From positions 62,001 to 126,000 of the forward strand of contig NZ_BAGE01000001.1 of NCBI RefSeq assembly GCF_000308675.1: a DNA stretch of 64,000 bases. Reading direction: 5' to 3'. The stretch comes from Nocardia paucivorans NBRC 100373 (GTDB taxonomy: Bacteria; Actinomycetota; Actinomycetes; Mycobacteriales; Mycobacteriaceae). A model generated the notes under the pieces. It was not told where the DNA came from and ran no database searches. It saw only the letters and a list, made by a program, of their open reading frames with translations. Shown here piece after piece: positions 48,450 to 56,845 of the stretch. Positions within the stretch are counted from its first letter, which is position 1. Every line of letters starts with the position of its first letter. Both the position numbers and the translations under genes were made by a program.

Positions 48450-49763
48450 TCAGTCGCCGCGCAAATCCTCCGGGACGGGTTTGCCCTCGGCGAGGGCCTC
48501 GAAGAAACGGCTCGCGTCGGGTTTGGCCCACAGCAATACGTTGCCGCCCTCGGTATCGGTGAAACCGCCCACCGGAACACTTGTCGCCAGTGTGTCCCCA
48601 CCGAGCGCCCAGGCCAGGCGGGCCAGATCCCAGATGTGGTCGTCCTCGTCCACGGTCAGCGATTTCGCGGTATTGCGGGCCATCGGCCACAGCGCGAACG
48701 GATTGGCGAGGGTGCCCACGCTGGTTGCCTTCTTCAGCAGCGCGGACAGGAACAGGCGCTGATTGTTCATCCGGTCGATATCGGCCATTGCGGTGGCCCT
48801 GCTGCGCACGAAACCCAATGCCTGCGGTCCGTCCAGGATCTGGCAGCCCGCGGGCAGGTTGATACCGGCGAGTGGATCGTCGATGGCCTGCGGTATGCAG
48901 ACCTCGATACCGCCGAGCGCATCCACGACACCGGCGAAACCGGCGAAACCGATCTGCGCGTAATGGTCGATATGCAGTCCGGTGGCGATCTCCACGGTCT
49001 GCACCAGCAGGGGTGCGCCGCCGAATGCGAAGGCGGCGTTGAGCTTGTCTCGGCCGTAACCGGGAATACCGACATAGGAGTCGCGGGGCAGGCTGACCAG
49101 GGTGGTGCGGCCGGATGGCGGAATATGCACCAGCATGATGGTGTCGGTGCGTTCGGATCCCACGTCGCCACCGGTCGCCAGGCTCTGTTCCTGTTCCGGG
49201 GATAGTCCCGATCGGCTGTCCGAGCCGACCAGCAGCCAGTTCGTGCCGGCGGTATCGCCTACCCGGTCGGTGTAGTTGGTGAGCGCGTTGATTCGGGTGA
49301 GGGAGTTGTCGAGTTGAACCACCGCGGCGACCATGCCGACCACGAACACCAGCAGTAGCACCAGCAACCAGCGACCCGGTCGGCGCTTCCGTCGCCGCTC
49401 CGCGGGGCGGGGTGCGCGCCCGGACCGGGGTGGAGCGGGCGGCGGTGTCGGGGGGCGACGGCGATTGTCGCGATAGGGGACCGGCCGCTGAGTGGGGGCG
49501 TGGGTGCGCGGCGGGTTGGGTTTGCCGTCGCGATGGGGGCGGGGCCGTTGTGGCGTGGCACCGGGTCGGGGCCGGCCCGGTGCCGCCTCGGGAACCTGGG
49601 ACCAGGCCTGTGGTGGTGAGTATCCCGGTGCAGGTCTGCGACGGATGACCTGGGTCGGTTCGGCGGGGGGAGAAGGTGGTGGGGCGGGTCGCCGCGCGCG
49701 GGGGCGGCCGGGTCCATCGGGAGGCGGGACCCGGCGAAGCCTGGGGTCGTCGCCGTACATCAT
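48450..49763 (-). CDS. LytR-CpsA-Psr (LCP) family cell-wall ligase
   Basis: About 437 aa. A long Pro/Arg-rich cytoplasmic head (to about 125) ends in basic residues before one membrane helix (LLVLLLVFVVGMVAAVVQL). The extracellular LCP domain has NWLLVGSDSR, ERTDTIMLVHIPPSG, VSLPRDSYVGIPGYGRDKLNAAFAFGG and VDALGGIEVCIP, with the catalytic Arg/Asp residues. These enzymes attach arabinogalactan or teichoic-type polymers to peptidoglycan. Synteny points to the Rv3840 locus, where the mycobacterial protein is shorter. The start is one of three adjacent codons (TTG 49769, ATG 49763, ATG 49760). Confidence 0.9.
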   Translation of the reverse strand: MMYGDDPRLRRVPPPDGPGRPRARRPAPPPSPPAEPTQVIRRRPAPGYSPPQAWSQVPEAAPGRPRPGATPQRPRPHRDGKPNPPRTHAPTQRPVPYRDNRRRPPTPPPAPPRSGRAPRPAERRRKRRPGRWLLVLLLVFVVGMVAAVVQLDNSLTRINALTNYTDRVGDTAGTNWLLVGSDSRSGLSPEQEQSLATGGDVGSERTDTIMLVHIPPSGRTTLVSLPRDSYVGIPGYGRDKLNAAFAFGGAPLLVQTVEIATGLHIDHYAQIGFAGFAGVVDALGGIEVCIPQAIDDPLAGINLPAGCQILDGPQALGFVRSRATAMADIDRMNNQRLFLSALLKKATSVGTLANPFALWPMARNTAKSLTVDEDDHIWDLARLAWALGGDTLATSVPVGGFTDTEGGNVLLWAKPDASRFFEALAEGKPVPEDLRGD

Positions 49764-49894
49764 TTTCAAACTCTACTTATCCGGTCGGTCCGGATCATCG
49801 CGAACGAGTCACGGTCGTCAACTCCGGTGGAATCGCGGATCCGAATGTGCCCGGCTTCGGTGCGGCGGTGAGCGGGGTTCGGGCGTGCTCCCGA

Positions 49895-50668
49895 TCACGG
49901 CAGCCAGGAAACCCGGCCGTGCAGCGCACCGTACCCGATATAGGCGACGATATCGATCACGGCATGCGCGATGATCAACGGCCACAATCGGCCGCTGCGC
50001 TGCCAGTAGTGGCCGAAGATCAGGCCCATCACGATATTGCCGAGGCCACCGCCCAGGCCCTGGTACAGGTGGTAGCTGCCGCGCAGCAGTGCCGAGGCCG
50101 CCAGGGCGGAGTTGGCCGACCACCCCAGTGCGCGCAATCGGGTTATCAGGTAGGCCACCACCACGATTTCTTCCGCCACGGCATTGGCGCAGGCCGAGGC
50201 GGCCAGGGCGGGTAACCGCCACCAGTGCTCGTTCAGCGCGTCCGGCACGATCGTCACACTGAACCCCAGCGCGTGTGCGATGAGGTAGAGCCCCAATCCG
50301 GGCAGTCCGATCACCGCGGCCAATCCCAGACCGGGCAACCAGTCCGGCCGCAGCCGGGCCCGCGCGAATCCGATGGCCCGGGGGCCGATTCCGCTGCGCC
50401 AGAGCAGGTACAGGGCCAGTGCCGCCCAGGCGGCCAGTCGTAGCACCCCGAGGAGTTGGAACAGCAGGTCGAGGGTGGGTTGCGTCGAACGTGAGGCATT
50501 GAGCGCGACGGTTCGGTCCCGGAAACCACCCGGCGCCGCGGCGCTGTCGATCAGCGAGAGGATGGCGTTCAGCCCGCTGAGCCCGAAGGTGACGCAGAGC
50601 ACCACGAGTATCTCGAGTCGGATCGCCGTCCGTTCTCGTTCCGTGGTGTCCGGGTTGGTGTCGCGCAT
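49895..50668 (-). CDS. CPBP-family intramembrane metalloprotease
   Basis: 257 aa, about seven membrane helices. CPBP (Abi/CAAX-like) motifs are AVAEEIVVVAYLITRL (Glu-Glu pair; the usual EExxxR appears as EEIVVVAYLITR), RGSYHLYQGLGG (His) and HAVID (His). The shifted Arg is a small deviation from the consensus EExxxR. Bacterial members are linked to bacteriocin immunity or unknown proteolysis. It lies 132 bases after the LCP gene on the same strand but has its own upstream region. Confidence 0.85.
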   Translation of the reverse strand: MRDTNPDTTERERTAIRLEILVVLCVTFGLSGLNAILSLIDSAAAPGGFRDRTVALNASRSTQPTLDLLFQLLGVLRLAAWAALALYLLWRSGIGPRAIGFARARLRPDWLPGLGLAAVIGLPGLGLYLIAHALGFSVTIVPDALNEHWWRLPALAASACANAVAEEIVVVAYLITRLRALGWSANSALAASALLRGSYHLYQGLGGGLGNIVMGLIFGHYWQRSGRLWPLIIAHAVIDIVAYIGYGALHGRVSWLP

Positions 50669-50733
50669 ATGCCGAATCTAGGCGCACTTCCGCCTGGACC
50701 ATGGTGGGCGCGGTGGTACCGGCGTGGATCTCC

Positions 50734-51504
50734 TCAGCCGCGGCGCAGGCCGTTGAGGAAGGGGCAACCCGCGAGGGTACGGACGGCACGGCCGAGCGAT
50801 TCGATGTCCTCGACCGGGGCGGCGAATGGGAGCCGGAAGTCGTGATCGCCGTCGAGGCACTCGATCCGCAGGGTGAGGCCGTAGCGGTCGATGGCCAGTG
50901 GGTGGATGCGACCGCGTTGGAGCCGTGCCGGTAGGTGACGCGCCATCTGGGCGACGAGATCGGCGTGGTCGGCGTCCATGTGTTGGATCCAGGCCGATTC
51001 CATGGCACAGAACGGATCGGGTCGCGCCGAGAGCAGTTCGTCGATGGAAACCGATTCGGCGCCGGTGGTGTCGGCGACCACGGCGGATTCGAGAACGAGG
51101 CGCAGCAGGGTCGAGGTGTGGCCGATATCCAGCAGGGCGGGATCCGGGCATTCCTGGGCCACTTCGGCGGCGAGGGCGCGCTGGGCCTGTTCCGGGACCG
51201 CCCGGATTCGACCGCGCAACCAGACCAGGGCGCGGACGGGTTCCCGCAGCGGTAGTGGCGCGTGATCGGTGAGCTCGAGCACCGCGGGCGCGGTGACCGC
51301 CGTATCCGGGTCGAGGCCGCCCATGATGGTGACCGCCGCGCAGTCGCGAAGGACGGCGATCACCGTGTCGCCGCATGGGCGCAGGTAGTGCATCGTGGTC
51401 GGAATCGGGTCCATACCGGGCAGGGCGAGCATTGCGTGGTCGGCGTGGGCGCAGGCGCTGCGCACGCGTTCGGCGGTCGATGGTGCGAGGGGCGTAGGTG
51501 GCAT
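50734..51504 (-). CDS. DUF2470 domain protein, iron-regulated (Rv3839-like)
   Basis: 256 aa. The C-terminal half is a DUF2470 domain (IQHMDADHADLVAQMARHLPARL ... GLTLRIECLDGDHDFRLPFAAPVED), found in HugZ-type haem proteins. The N-terminal half is a split-barrel-like domain (PTTMHYLRPCGDTVIAVLRDCAAVTIMGGLDPDTAV). The M. tuberculosis counterpart at this position, Rv3839, is IdeR-regulated, and a good IdeR box sits 45 bases upstream here. A role in haem-iron use is plausible but not shown. ATG with GGAGG six bases upstream. Confidence 0.88.
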   Translation of the reverse strand: MPPTPLAPSTAERVRSACAHADHAMLALPGMDPIPTTMHYLRPCGDTVIAVLRDCAAVTIMGGLDPDTAVTAPAVLELTDHAPLPLREPVRALVWLRGRIRAVPEQAQRALAAEVAQECPDPALLDIGHTSTLLRLVLESAVVADTTGAESVSIDELLSARPDPFCAMESAWIQHMDADHADLVAQMARHLPARLQRGRIHPLAIDRYGLTLRIECLDGDHDFRLPFAAPVEDIESLGRAVRTLAGCPFLNGLRRG

Positions 51505-51548
51505 CAGGAACCTCCACTGCCGGGTGTGCCCGACTTCACGGCGATCAA

Positions 51549-51567
51549 TTAGGTTACCCTAAGCTAA
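51549..51567. promoter_or_regulatory. IdeR (DtxR-type) iron box
   Basis: TTAGGTTACCCTAAGCTAA matches the IdeR consensus TTAGGTTAGGCTAACCTAA at 16 of 19 positions. It is 45 bases before the DUF2470 start on the minus strand and 17 bases before the divergent hypothetical gene's start on the plus strand, so one site could repress both under iron. Confidence 0.82.
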
Positions 51568-51583
51568 GTGACGCGGCGGGGGA

Positions 51584-52099
51584 GTGCAAGCACCTCGGCG
51601 CTTCGACACCGCCATCACTTCGTCGATAGTGGCGGGATACCGTGAAAAGGTGGTTGACGGTGAACCGGTGCTCGTACCGCTGACGATGCCCACTCGACGC
51701 GGCTCGTTCGACACCGCGGGACAACGATCCGCCGGCGGCACGCCGATGGCTCTGATCGAGGGCCTGGTCGTGCCCATCGGAACGGGGCAGGCCGCCCGGA
51801 TCGTCGACATGGCCCTGGCCGACGAGCGGATTGCCGATGCACTCGCCGAGGCCGCACACGACGAGGGCGGTTTCGTGGCCCGCACGACCGACGGTGACCG
51901 CGCGGTCGCCATTATCGCCGCCACCGCCGCCGCATTGTGCGGGGAGGATATCCGGACCGCGCTGGTGACTCCCGATATCCCGTTTCTCATCGGTTTGTCC
52001 GGCGAGGCCATGGCGGCCGTTCGCGACGTATTGCGGGCCATCGAATCCGACACCCCCCTCGAAGTCGAGAAAGTGCTGCGCGCGCGTCTCGGGATATGA
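51584..52099 (+). CDS. Hypothetical protein divergent from the DUF2470 gene
   Basis: 171 aa from a GTG with a GGGGGA stretch just upstream that is closer than usual. The protein shows TMPTRRGSFDTAG, GTGQAARIVDMALADERIADALAEAAHDEGGFV and a helical C-terminus, with high third-position GC. No domain is recognised. The IdeR box immediately upstream suggests it is iron-controlled. The opposite-strand frame of similar length reads as Ser/Arg-rich shadow and is rejected. Confidence 0.5.
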   Translation: MQAPRRFDTAITSSIVAGYREKVVDGEPVLVPLTMPTRRGSFDTAGQRSAGGTPMALIEGLVVPIGTGQAARIVDMALADERIADALAEAAHDEGGFVARTTDGDRAVAIIAATAAALCGEDIRTALVTPDIPFLIGLSGEAMAAVRDVLRAIESDTPLEVEKVLRARLGI

Positions 52100-52271
52100 A
52101 TCCGGAAACGGGCGTTTCGCGCGTTCACTGCCACCGTGCGTGTCGCGGTATCGGCGGATTCGCCGGGGTCGGTGCACGGCGCGTTTACCTCCGCATTCGC
52201 CACCGAGAGCGGATTGCCGACGAACGGATTGGCGCCGGCTGTGCTCCCCGGCCGCCAGTAGTCTCGTAGGC

Positions 52272-53186
52272 GTGCCGCGTATCGCTTATTTCGGGCCGTC
52301 CGGAACATTCACCGAGATGGCCCTCGCCGAATTCGAGTCCGCGGGTTCCTTCGACGGTCCTGTGGAGCGAGTCGCCGCGTCCAGCCAGGCCGCTGCCCTG
52401 GAGCTGGTCCGGGCGAAAGACGTCGAAGGCGCGGTGGTGCCGATCGAGAGCTCGGTGGAAGGTTCGATCGCTGCGACCCTGGACTCGCTGGCGGTGGGAT
52501 CCCGGTTGCAGATCATTGCCGAAAACGAGCTCGAGGTGAGTTTCACCATCCTCGGCCATCCGGGTGTCGGTTTGAACGAGATCGCGACCCTGGCCGCATA
52601 TCCCGTGGCGCTCGCCCAGGTGCGACAGTGGGTCGAGCGCACGCTGCCGCGGGTACGGATTCACACATCGGACTCCAATGCCGCGGCGGCCGAGGACGTC
52701 TGCTCGGGTCTGGCCGATGCCGCCGTCTCCACCGCATTGGCCGGGGAACGACTGGGCCTGACGCCGCTGGCCACCGGCGTCGCCGACCATGAGCAAGCGG
52801 TGACCAGGTTCGTCCTGGTGACCCGGCCCCGGCCGGCGCCCGCGCCGACCGGCGCCGACCGGACCTCGATCGTTTTCGAACTGCCGAACGTCCCGGGTTC
52901 GTTGATGCGCGCCTTCGCCGAATTCTCCACCCGAGGTATCGACCTGACCCGAATCGAGTCGCGCCCCACTCGAACGGGTATGGGTACCTACCGGTTCTAT
53001 CTGGACTGTGTGGGTCATATCGAGGACACGGCGGTGGCGGAAGCGTTGAAAGCGCTGCATCGCACCGCTCAGGTCCGTTATCTCGGATCCTGGCCCGCTG
53101 CCTCGGCGACCGGAACACCACCTCCCTCCGATGAGGAACCGGCGCTGTGGCTCACCCGATTGCGGAAGGGGGTTGCCGACCTGTGA
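52272..53186 (+). CDS. pheA: Prephenate dehydratase
   Basis: 304 aa monofunctional enzyme that makes phenylpyruvate. The catalytic PDT domain begins RIAYFGPSGTFTEMALAEF and contains EGAVVPIESSVEGSI, LGHPGVGLNEI and DSNAAAAEDV. An ACT regulatory domain (SIVFELPNVPGSLMRAFAEFSTRGIDLTRIESRPTRTGMGTYRFYLDCVGH) binds phenylalanine for feedback. The GTG at 52272 directly precedes PRIAYFGPSG, where homologues start. It is followed by a histidine phosphatase through a GTGA overlap, as in M. tuberculosis. Confidence 0.97.
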   Translation: MPRIAYFGPSGTFTEMALAEFESAGSFDGPVERVAASSQAAALELVRAKDVEGAVVPIESSVEGSIAATLDSLAVGSRLQIIAENELEVSFTILGHPGVGLNEIATLAAYPVALAQVRQWVERTLPRVRIHTSDSNAAAAEDVCSGLADAAVSTALAGERLGLTPLATGVADHEQAVTRFVLVTRPRPAPAPTGADRTSIVFELPNVPGSLMRAFAEFSTRGIDLTRIESRPTRTGMGTYRFYLDCVGHIEDTAVAEALKALHRTAQVRYLGSWPAASATGTPPPSDEEPALWLTRLRKGVADL

Positions 53187-53845
53187 CCGGCAAGCTCGTC
53201 CTGGTGCGACATGGCGAAACCGAAGGCAATGTCGCCAAAATACTCGACACCCGACTACCCGGTCTGCCGCTGACCGAACGCGGTGTGGCGCAGGCCAAGG
53301 CATTCGGGACGGCGCTGACCGCCCCGCCCCGGCTGCTGTTGGGTTCGCCGGCATTACGGGCCCGGCAGACGGCCGGATACATCGAATCCGTGGTCGGAGT
53401 ACCTGCCGCGGTGCGTGAAGGCGTGCACGAGGTCCAGGTGGGAGATCTGGAAGGGGAGGGAAGCGCGGAGGCGCACCAACTCTTCCAACGGATCTACCGC
53501 TCCTGGCACGAAGGCGATCTGGCCGCGCGAATACCGGGTGGGGAATCGGGACAAGAGGTGCTGGACCGGTATCTACCGGTGGTAGAGCAGCTCCGGGCCG
53601 AGTATCTGATAGCCGATGGCGTCGGCGACATTCTGGTGGTGTCGCACGGGGCGGCAATGCGGTTGGTGGGTCGGTTCCTGGCCGGTGTGGCGCCGCCGTT
53701 CACCACGAACAATCATCTGGACAACACCGAAACCATCGAACTCGTTCCGCGTCCCGACGGTGGTTGGGAGTGCACACGCTGGGGCCGTTTCACCCCGCCG
53801 TTCGACATTCCGACACCGCCGACCGGCGACGATCCGATGGGCTGA
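53183..53845 (+). CDS. Histidine phosphatase (phosphoglycerate mutase-like)
   Basis: 220 aa. Motifs: LVLVRHGETEGN (catalytic His), SPALRARQTAGYI, EVQVGDLEGE (Glu) and VVSHGAAMRLVGRF (second His). It is the Rv3837c-type neighbour of pheA. Substrate cannot be read from the sequence. The GTG start lies inside the pheA stop, so both are translated together. Confidence 0.9.
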   Translation: MTGKLVLVRHGETEGNVAKILDTRLPGLPLTERGVAQAKAFGTALTAPPRLLLGSPALRARQTAGYIESVVGVPAAVREGVHEVQVGDLEGEGSAEAHQLFQRIYRSWHEGDLAARIPGGESGQEVLDRYLPVVEQLRAEYLIADGVGDILVVSHGAAMRLVGRFLAGVAPPFTTNNHLDNTETIELVPRPDGGWECTRWGRFTPPFDIPTPPTGDDPMG

Positions 53846-53900
53846 GCCGACCGGCAGCGCTATCGAGCCGGAGCCCCGGGCCCCACCGTCGAGCGTGATG

Positions 53901-54731
53901 CTAGATGGAAGGGGGTGCGAGCGGAAACTTTTCGCGCTCAGGAAGCGAATTGATCAGATCCAGCAGCGCTGTGCGCAGTCGCGCCGTGGTTCCGCTGCTG
54001 AACGAGGTCCATTTGGTGCCATCGTCCGCGAGACTCGCGGTAGCGATGAACCGCCCCGCGCGAGTGTTGAATACCGCGATGTGATTGTCGGCGATATCGC
54101 GGCCGCCGTCGCGGTACACCACACCGACGATCTCGGCATGTGAATAGCAGTGCACCATGGCCGAGGCAATCGCCTGTGCATCACGTGGCGGATTACCCAC
54201 CTTGCTCAATCGCGCTGCGGTGGCCGCCGAGTCGCCGACATCGTCGAAAATGGGAACCAATTGCTCGGTCGGCGCGTTCATCCCGCTGAGCTCGAGCGGC
54301 TCGGCCGGGCCGAGGGCGGTGATGATCGGGCCCGGTAGATCGTCGGTGGCCTCGTCGATCACATAGGAATCCGGCCCGCGAAGGGCGACGGTGACCAGCT
54401 CGTCGCCCTTCGCCAGACACATCCGACTCACCTGTCCCTCGACGATCAGTCGGAGGGCGACCACCCAGTGGGGGCGATACAGCCCACGCAGTCGGTCCTC
54501 CAACTCGGGGTGCACCTGTTCACCCTCCAGGAGGCCCCGTTCGAGGAGTGACTGGGCGGCCAGGCCCATCGCGGCATCGTGGTCGGTCTGGTTGTCGTAA
54601 CGGCCCATCGCGTCGAGAACGACGGGCACCTCGTCGATCTCCAGTTTCTCCAGGAGAAACTGCATTTCGTCGAGCGATAACGTCACCGCCGCGAGCATGG
54701 ACGGGCCGCGGCCGGCGCCCAGCACCGTCAC
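53901..54731 (-). CDS. ESX secretion-associated protein EspG
   Basis: 276 aa. EspG-type chaperone of PE/PPE substrates. The N-terminus TLSLDEMQFLLEKLEIDEVPVVLDA corresponds to the family opening, and the C-terminal half has AEIVGVVYRDGGRDIADNHIAVFNTRAGRFIATAS, the typical beta-rich EspG part. The GTG start overlaps the PPE stop by four bases. EspG binds cognate PPE helices and delivers the pair to the ESX machine; no ESX core gene is near. Confidence 0.82.
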   Translation of the reverse strand: MTVLGAGRGPSMLAAVTLSLDEMQFLLEKLEIDEVPVVLDAMGRYDNQTDHDAAMGLAAQSLLERGLLEGEQVHPELEDRLRGLYRPHWVVALRLIVEGQVSRMCLAKGDELVTVALRGPDSYVIDEATDDLPGPIITALGPAEPLELSGMNAPTEQLVPIFDDVGDSAATAARLSKVGNPPRDAQAIASAMVHCYSHAEIVGVVYRDGGRDIADNHIAVFNTRAGRFIATASLADDGTKWTSFSSGTTARLRTALLDLINSLPEREKFPLAPPSI

Positions 54732-55891
54732 TTGCCCATCCGCGGGGGTTCGGCACCGATCACACCGTCGGCCACATAACGACCATCGGTGAAGAGATCA
54801 TCCTGCCGGTACTCGGAGCCCTTGTGCCCGGTCTCTTCCTCGTCGTCGCGGGCGGTGTTGCCGAGCAGCGGGTTGGGTCCGCCGGTCGCGGCCGGTCGAA
54901 CCGCCATGTTCTCGGTGCGAGCGGCTCCGACCCCCTCGGTAAGCGGAGTGGTGGACGAGCCTGCGGCCGGCGGGGCGCCCCACCCTTCCGGCAGTTTCAG
55001 CGAACCGTTGTGCAGGCCCGTGGCGGTGCCGCCGGCCAAACCGGCCGAGCGGGTGGCCGCGGCCGCCGCGGCGGCCAGACCGGTGCTGAGCGCGCCCGGA
55101 GCGATCATGGTCGCCGCCGACGGTGTGCTCGTGGTCGTCGCGGCGACAATCGCATTGGCGCCGATATTGCCGACCGTGGTCACACCGGTGGTGGCGACCG
55201 AACCGGCGACATTCGCCGCCTGCGTCACGCCGCTCATGATGCCGGGGTTGTTGGCGAGCGCACCGGCGGCCGCGGCAGCCATCTGCACCGGGTCGCCGTT
55301 GGCGCTCCGGATTCCCTCCTCGAGCGATGGGGTGTCGGCGCGTCCGGCGCCATTGGCGATCGGTGGCGGAGGAACGAACTCACCGGGGGTCATCACGGTG
55401 GCGGAGATCGCTGCCTCGTAGGTCTCCATGGTGAGCGCGGCACGCAGGTCGAGCGCGGCCTTGGCCGCCTCGGCGGCCTCCGCGGAGCCGTTGAGCACAC
55501 CGCCGGTGGTGTGCGCCGCGATCCGGGCCGCGTTCACGGCGGCGATCTCCGGCAGGCTGGGCATCGCGATCGAGGCCACGGTGTAGGCGGTGGCCTGGGA
55601 TGCGGCCTTGGTGCCCAGGGCGGCTGCCATCGTGCTCTGCTGTTCGCTCCACGCGGTGAAGCCGGCGAGGCGAGCGAGGGCACCGAGACCGTTGAAGCCC
55701 TGCATACCGATGCCCAGCTCGGCCAATACCCGGGCGACGGTGAACGTGGCGTCGGCCCAGGCGCCGGTGAGTGTTCCCCAGGCAGTGGCGGCGGCCGACA
55801 TCGGGATGGCGTGGGTACCGGCATTCAGGGCAATCGAATTGCCCTCCGCCAATCTGGGCAGCCAGAACACCCCGGTGATACCTGCGGTCAT
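54728..55891 (-). CDS. PPE-family-like protein
   Basis: 387 aa. Residues 1-180 are helical with the PPE-like pattern MSAAATAWGTLTGAWADATFTVARVLAELG and AAALGTKAASQATAYTVASIAMPSLPEIAAVNAARIAAH. The literal Pro-Pro-Glu near the start is absent (LPRLAEGNS instead). The C-terminal part is Gly/Ala/Thr-rich and disordered. The ATG follows GGGGAGAAA. It forms a tight unit with PE (56 bases upstream) and EspG (overlap), the composition of a secreted PE/PPE pair with chaperone. Confidence 0.8.
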   Translation of the reverse strand: MTAGITGVFWLPRLAEGNSIALNAGTHAIPMSAAATAWGTLTGAWADATFTVARVLAELGIGMQGFNGLGALARLAGFTAWSEQQSTMAAALGTKAASQATAYTVASIAMPSLPEIAAVNAARIAAHTTGGVLNGSAEAAEAAKAALDLRAALTMETYEAAISATVMTPGEFVPPPPIANGAGRADTPSLEEGIRSANGDPVQMAAAAAGALANNPGIMSGVTQAANVAGSVATTGVTTVGNIGANAIVAATTTSTPSAATMIAPGALSTGLAAAAAAATRSAGLAGGTATGLHNGSLKLPEGWGAPPAAGSSTTPLTEGVGAARTENMAVRPAATGGPNPLLGNTARDDEEETGHKGSEYRQDDLFTDGRYVADGVIGAEPPRMGK

Positions 55892-55947
55892 GCTTGTTTC
55901 TCCCCTTGAGTGGTTATACCTGCTGGTCGCGTCGGTCGGCCGGGGCG

Positions 55948-56280
55948 TCAGACACTGATCGAGCCGAACGGAGCACCGGTGAGCGTCAGCACACCGGCGG
56001 ACGCGGCATCCTGGGCCAGGTAGTGCGCGAGCTGAGTGCGCAGGATCGCGGCGGTGTGATGCAGTTCGAGCACGGCCTGTGCGAGCGCGCCCTGGTGCGT
56101 GTGCGCGCCCTGGTTCATATGCCATGCCCCAACCAGTGAAGCCTCATCGGAACCGGACGCGGCGACATAGGTCGCGGGTACGGTCATCGCACCGGTCGTG
56201 GCGAGTCGATCGGCCAGCAGATCCAGTTCCGTGGCGGCGAGAAGGATGGCTTCGGGCGTGACGTCAACGTTGCCAATCAA
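55948..56280 (-). CDS. PE-family-like protein
   Basis: 110 aa, mostly two long helices separated near residue 40 (VAASGSDEASLVGAWHMNQ). The C-terminal YLAQD fits the YxxxD/E type VII secretion signal at the expected place after the second helix. It begins with TTG, preceded by GGAG eight bases away, so the first residue is decoded as Met although the codon is rare. It is the likely partner of the PPE-like protein downstream. Confidence 0.78.
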   Translation of the reverse strand: MIGNVDVTPEAILLAATELDLLADRLATTGAMTVPATYVAASGSDEASLVGAWHMNQGAHTHQGALAQAVLELHHTAAILRTQLAHYLAQDAASAGVLTLTGAPFGSISV

Positions 56281-56483
56281 GTCTCGACTCCTTCTTGTCG
56301 TGGCTGTGGGGCGGAACCACGAGAATTCCCCCTACGAGTGATTGGACGCAACGGCCGCGGCTGCGGTTCCATCGAATCCGAACTTTCTTCAGTTTGTGCT
56401 CAGCGCCCCCGACCGACGTGCGCGATCCCCCTGCAGGTTCCCACATACAGGCGGCCCGGGTGCGAATGTCTCGGGCTAATAGA

Positions 56484-56834
56484 TTATCCCCATCCCAACT
56501 GATGTAGCCGCTCTTCGTCAATCCCGAAATAGTGTGCGATCTCGTGGATCACAGTGACGGCCACCTCGTCGACGACCTCCTCCTCATCAGCGCAGACCTC
56601 GAGCAGCGCGTCCCGATAGATGGTGATGGTATCGGGAAGCGAACCGCCGTAATGACTGTCGCGTTCGGTGAGCGCTATGCCGTGGTACAGGCCGAGTAGA
56701 TGCGGATCCTCGGGGTGACGTGGCTCGATCAGCACGACCACGTTGTCCATGGCGCGCGTGAACTCCGGCGGGATCAGGTCGAGCGCATCGGCGACCAGCT
56801 CCTCGAAACGATCCTCGGACATGGAGACCGGCAT
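56484..56834 (-). CDS. Zincin-like metallopeptidase (Rv3836-type)
   Basis: 116 aa. The zinc site is in VIHEIAHYFGIDEERLHQLG, a metzincin-like HExxHxxxxD motif, close to the C-terminus. The preceding part has VVVLIEPRHPEDPHLLGLYHGIALTERD. The family is a small predicted protease of unknown substrate. Two starts are possible (56834 ATG, 56822 ATG). Located after the septum-formation gene with a 12-base gap, as in M. tuberculosis. Confidence 0.85.
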   Translation of the reverse strand: MPVSMSEDRFEELVADALDLIPPEFTRAMDNVVVLIEPRHPEDPHLLGLYHGIALTERDSHYGGSLPDTITIYRDALLEVCADEEEVVDEVAVTVIHEIAHYFGIDEERLHQLGWG

Positions 56835-56845
56835 GGTCGATCGCG

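Noticed and set aside
49895..50668. CPBP protease as a bacteriocin-immunity or phage-defence gene
   Set aside because: No bacteriocin or defence genes are adjacent; the family is broad, so only the fold is claimed.
51559..52308. Minus-strand 249-codon frame opposite the 51584 gene
   Set aside because: Its Ser/Arg/Ala-rich composition is a shadow; the plus-strand frame has the better coding pattern.
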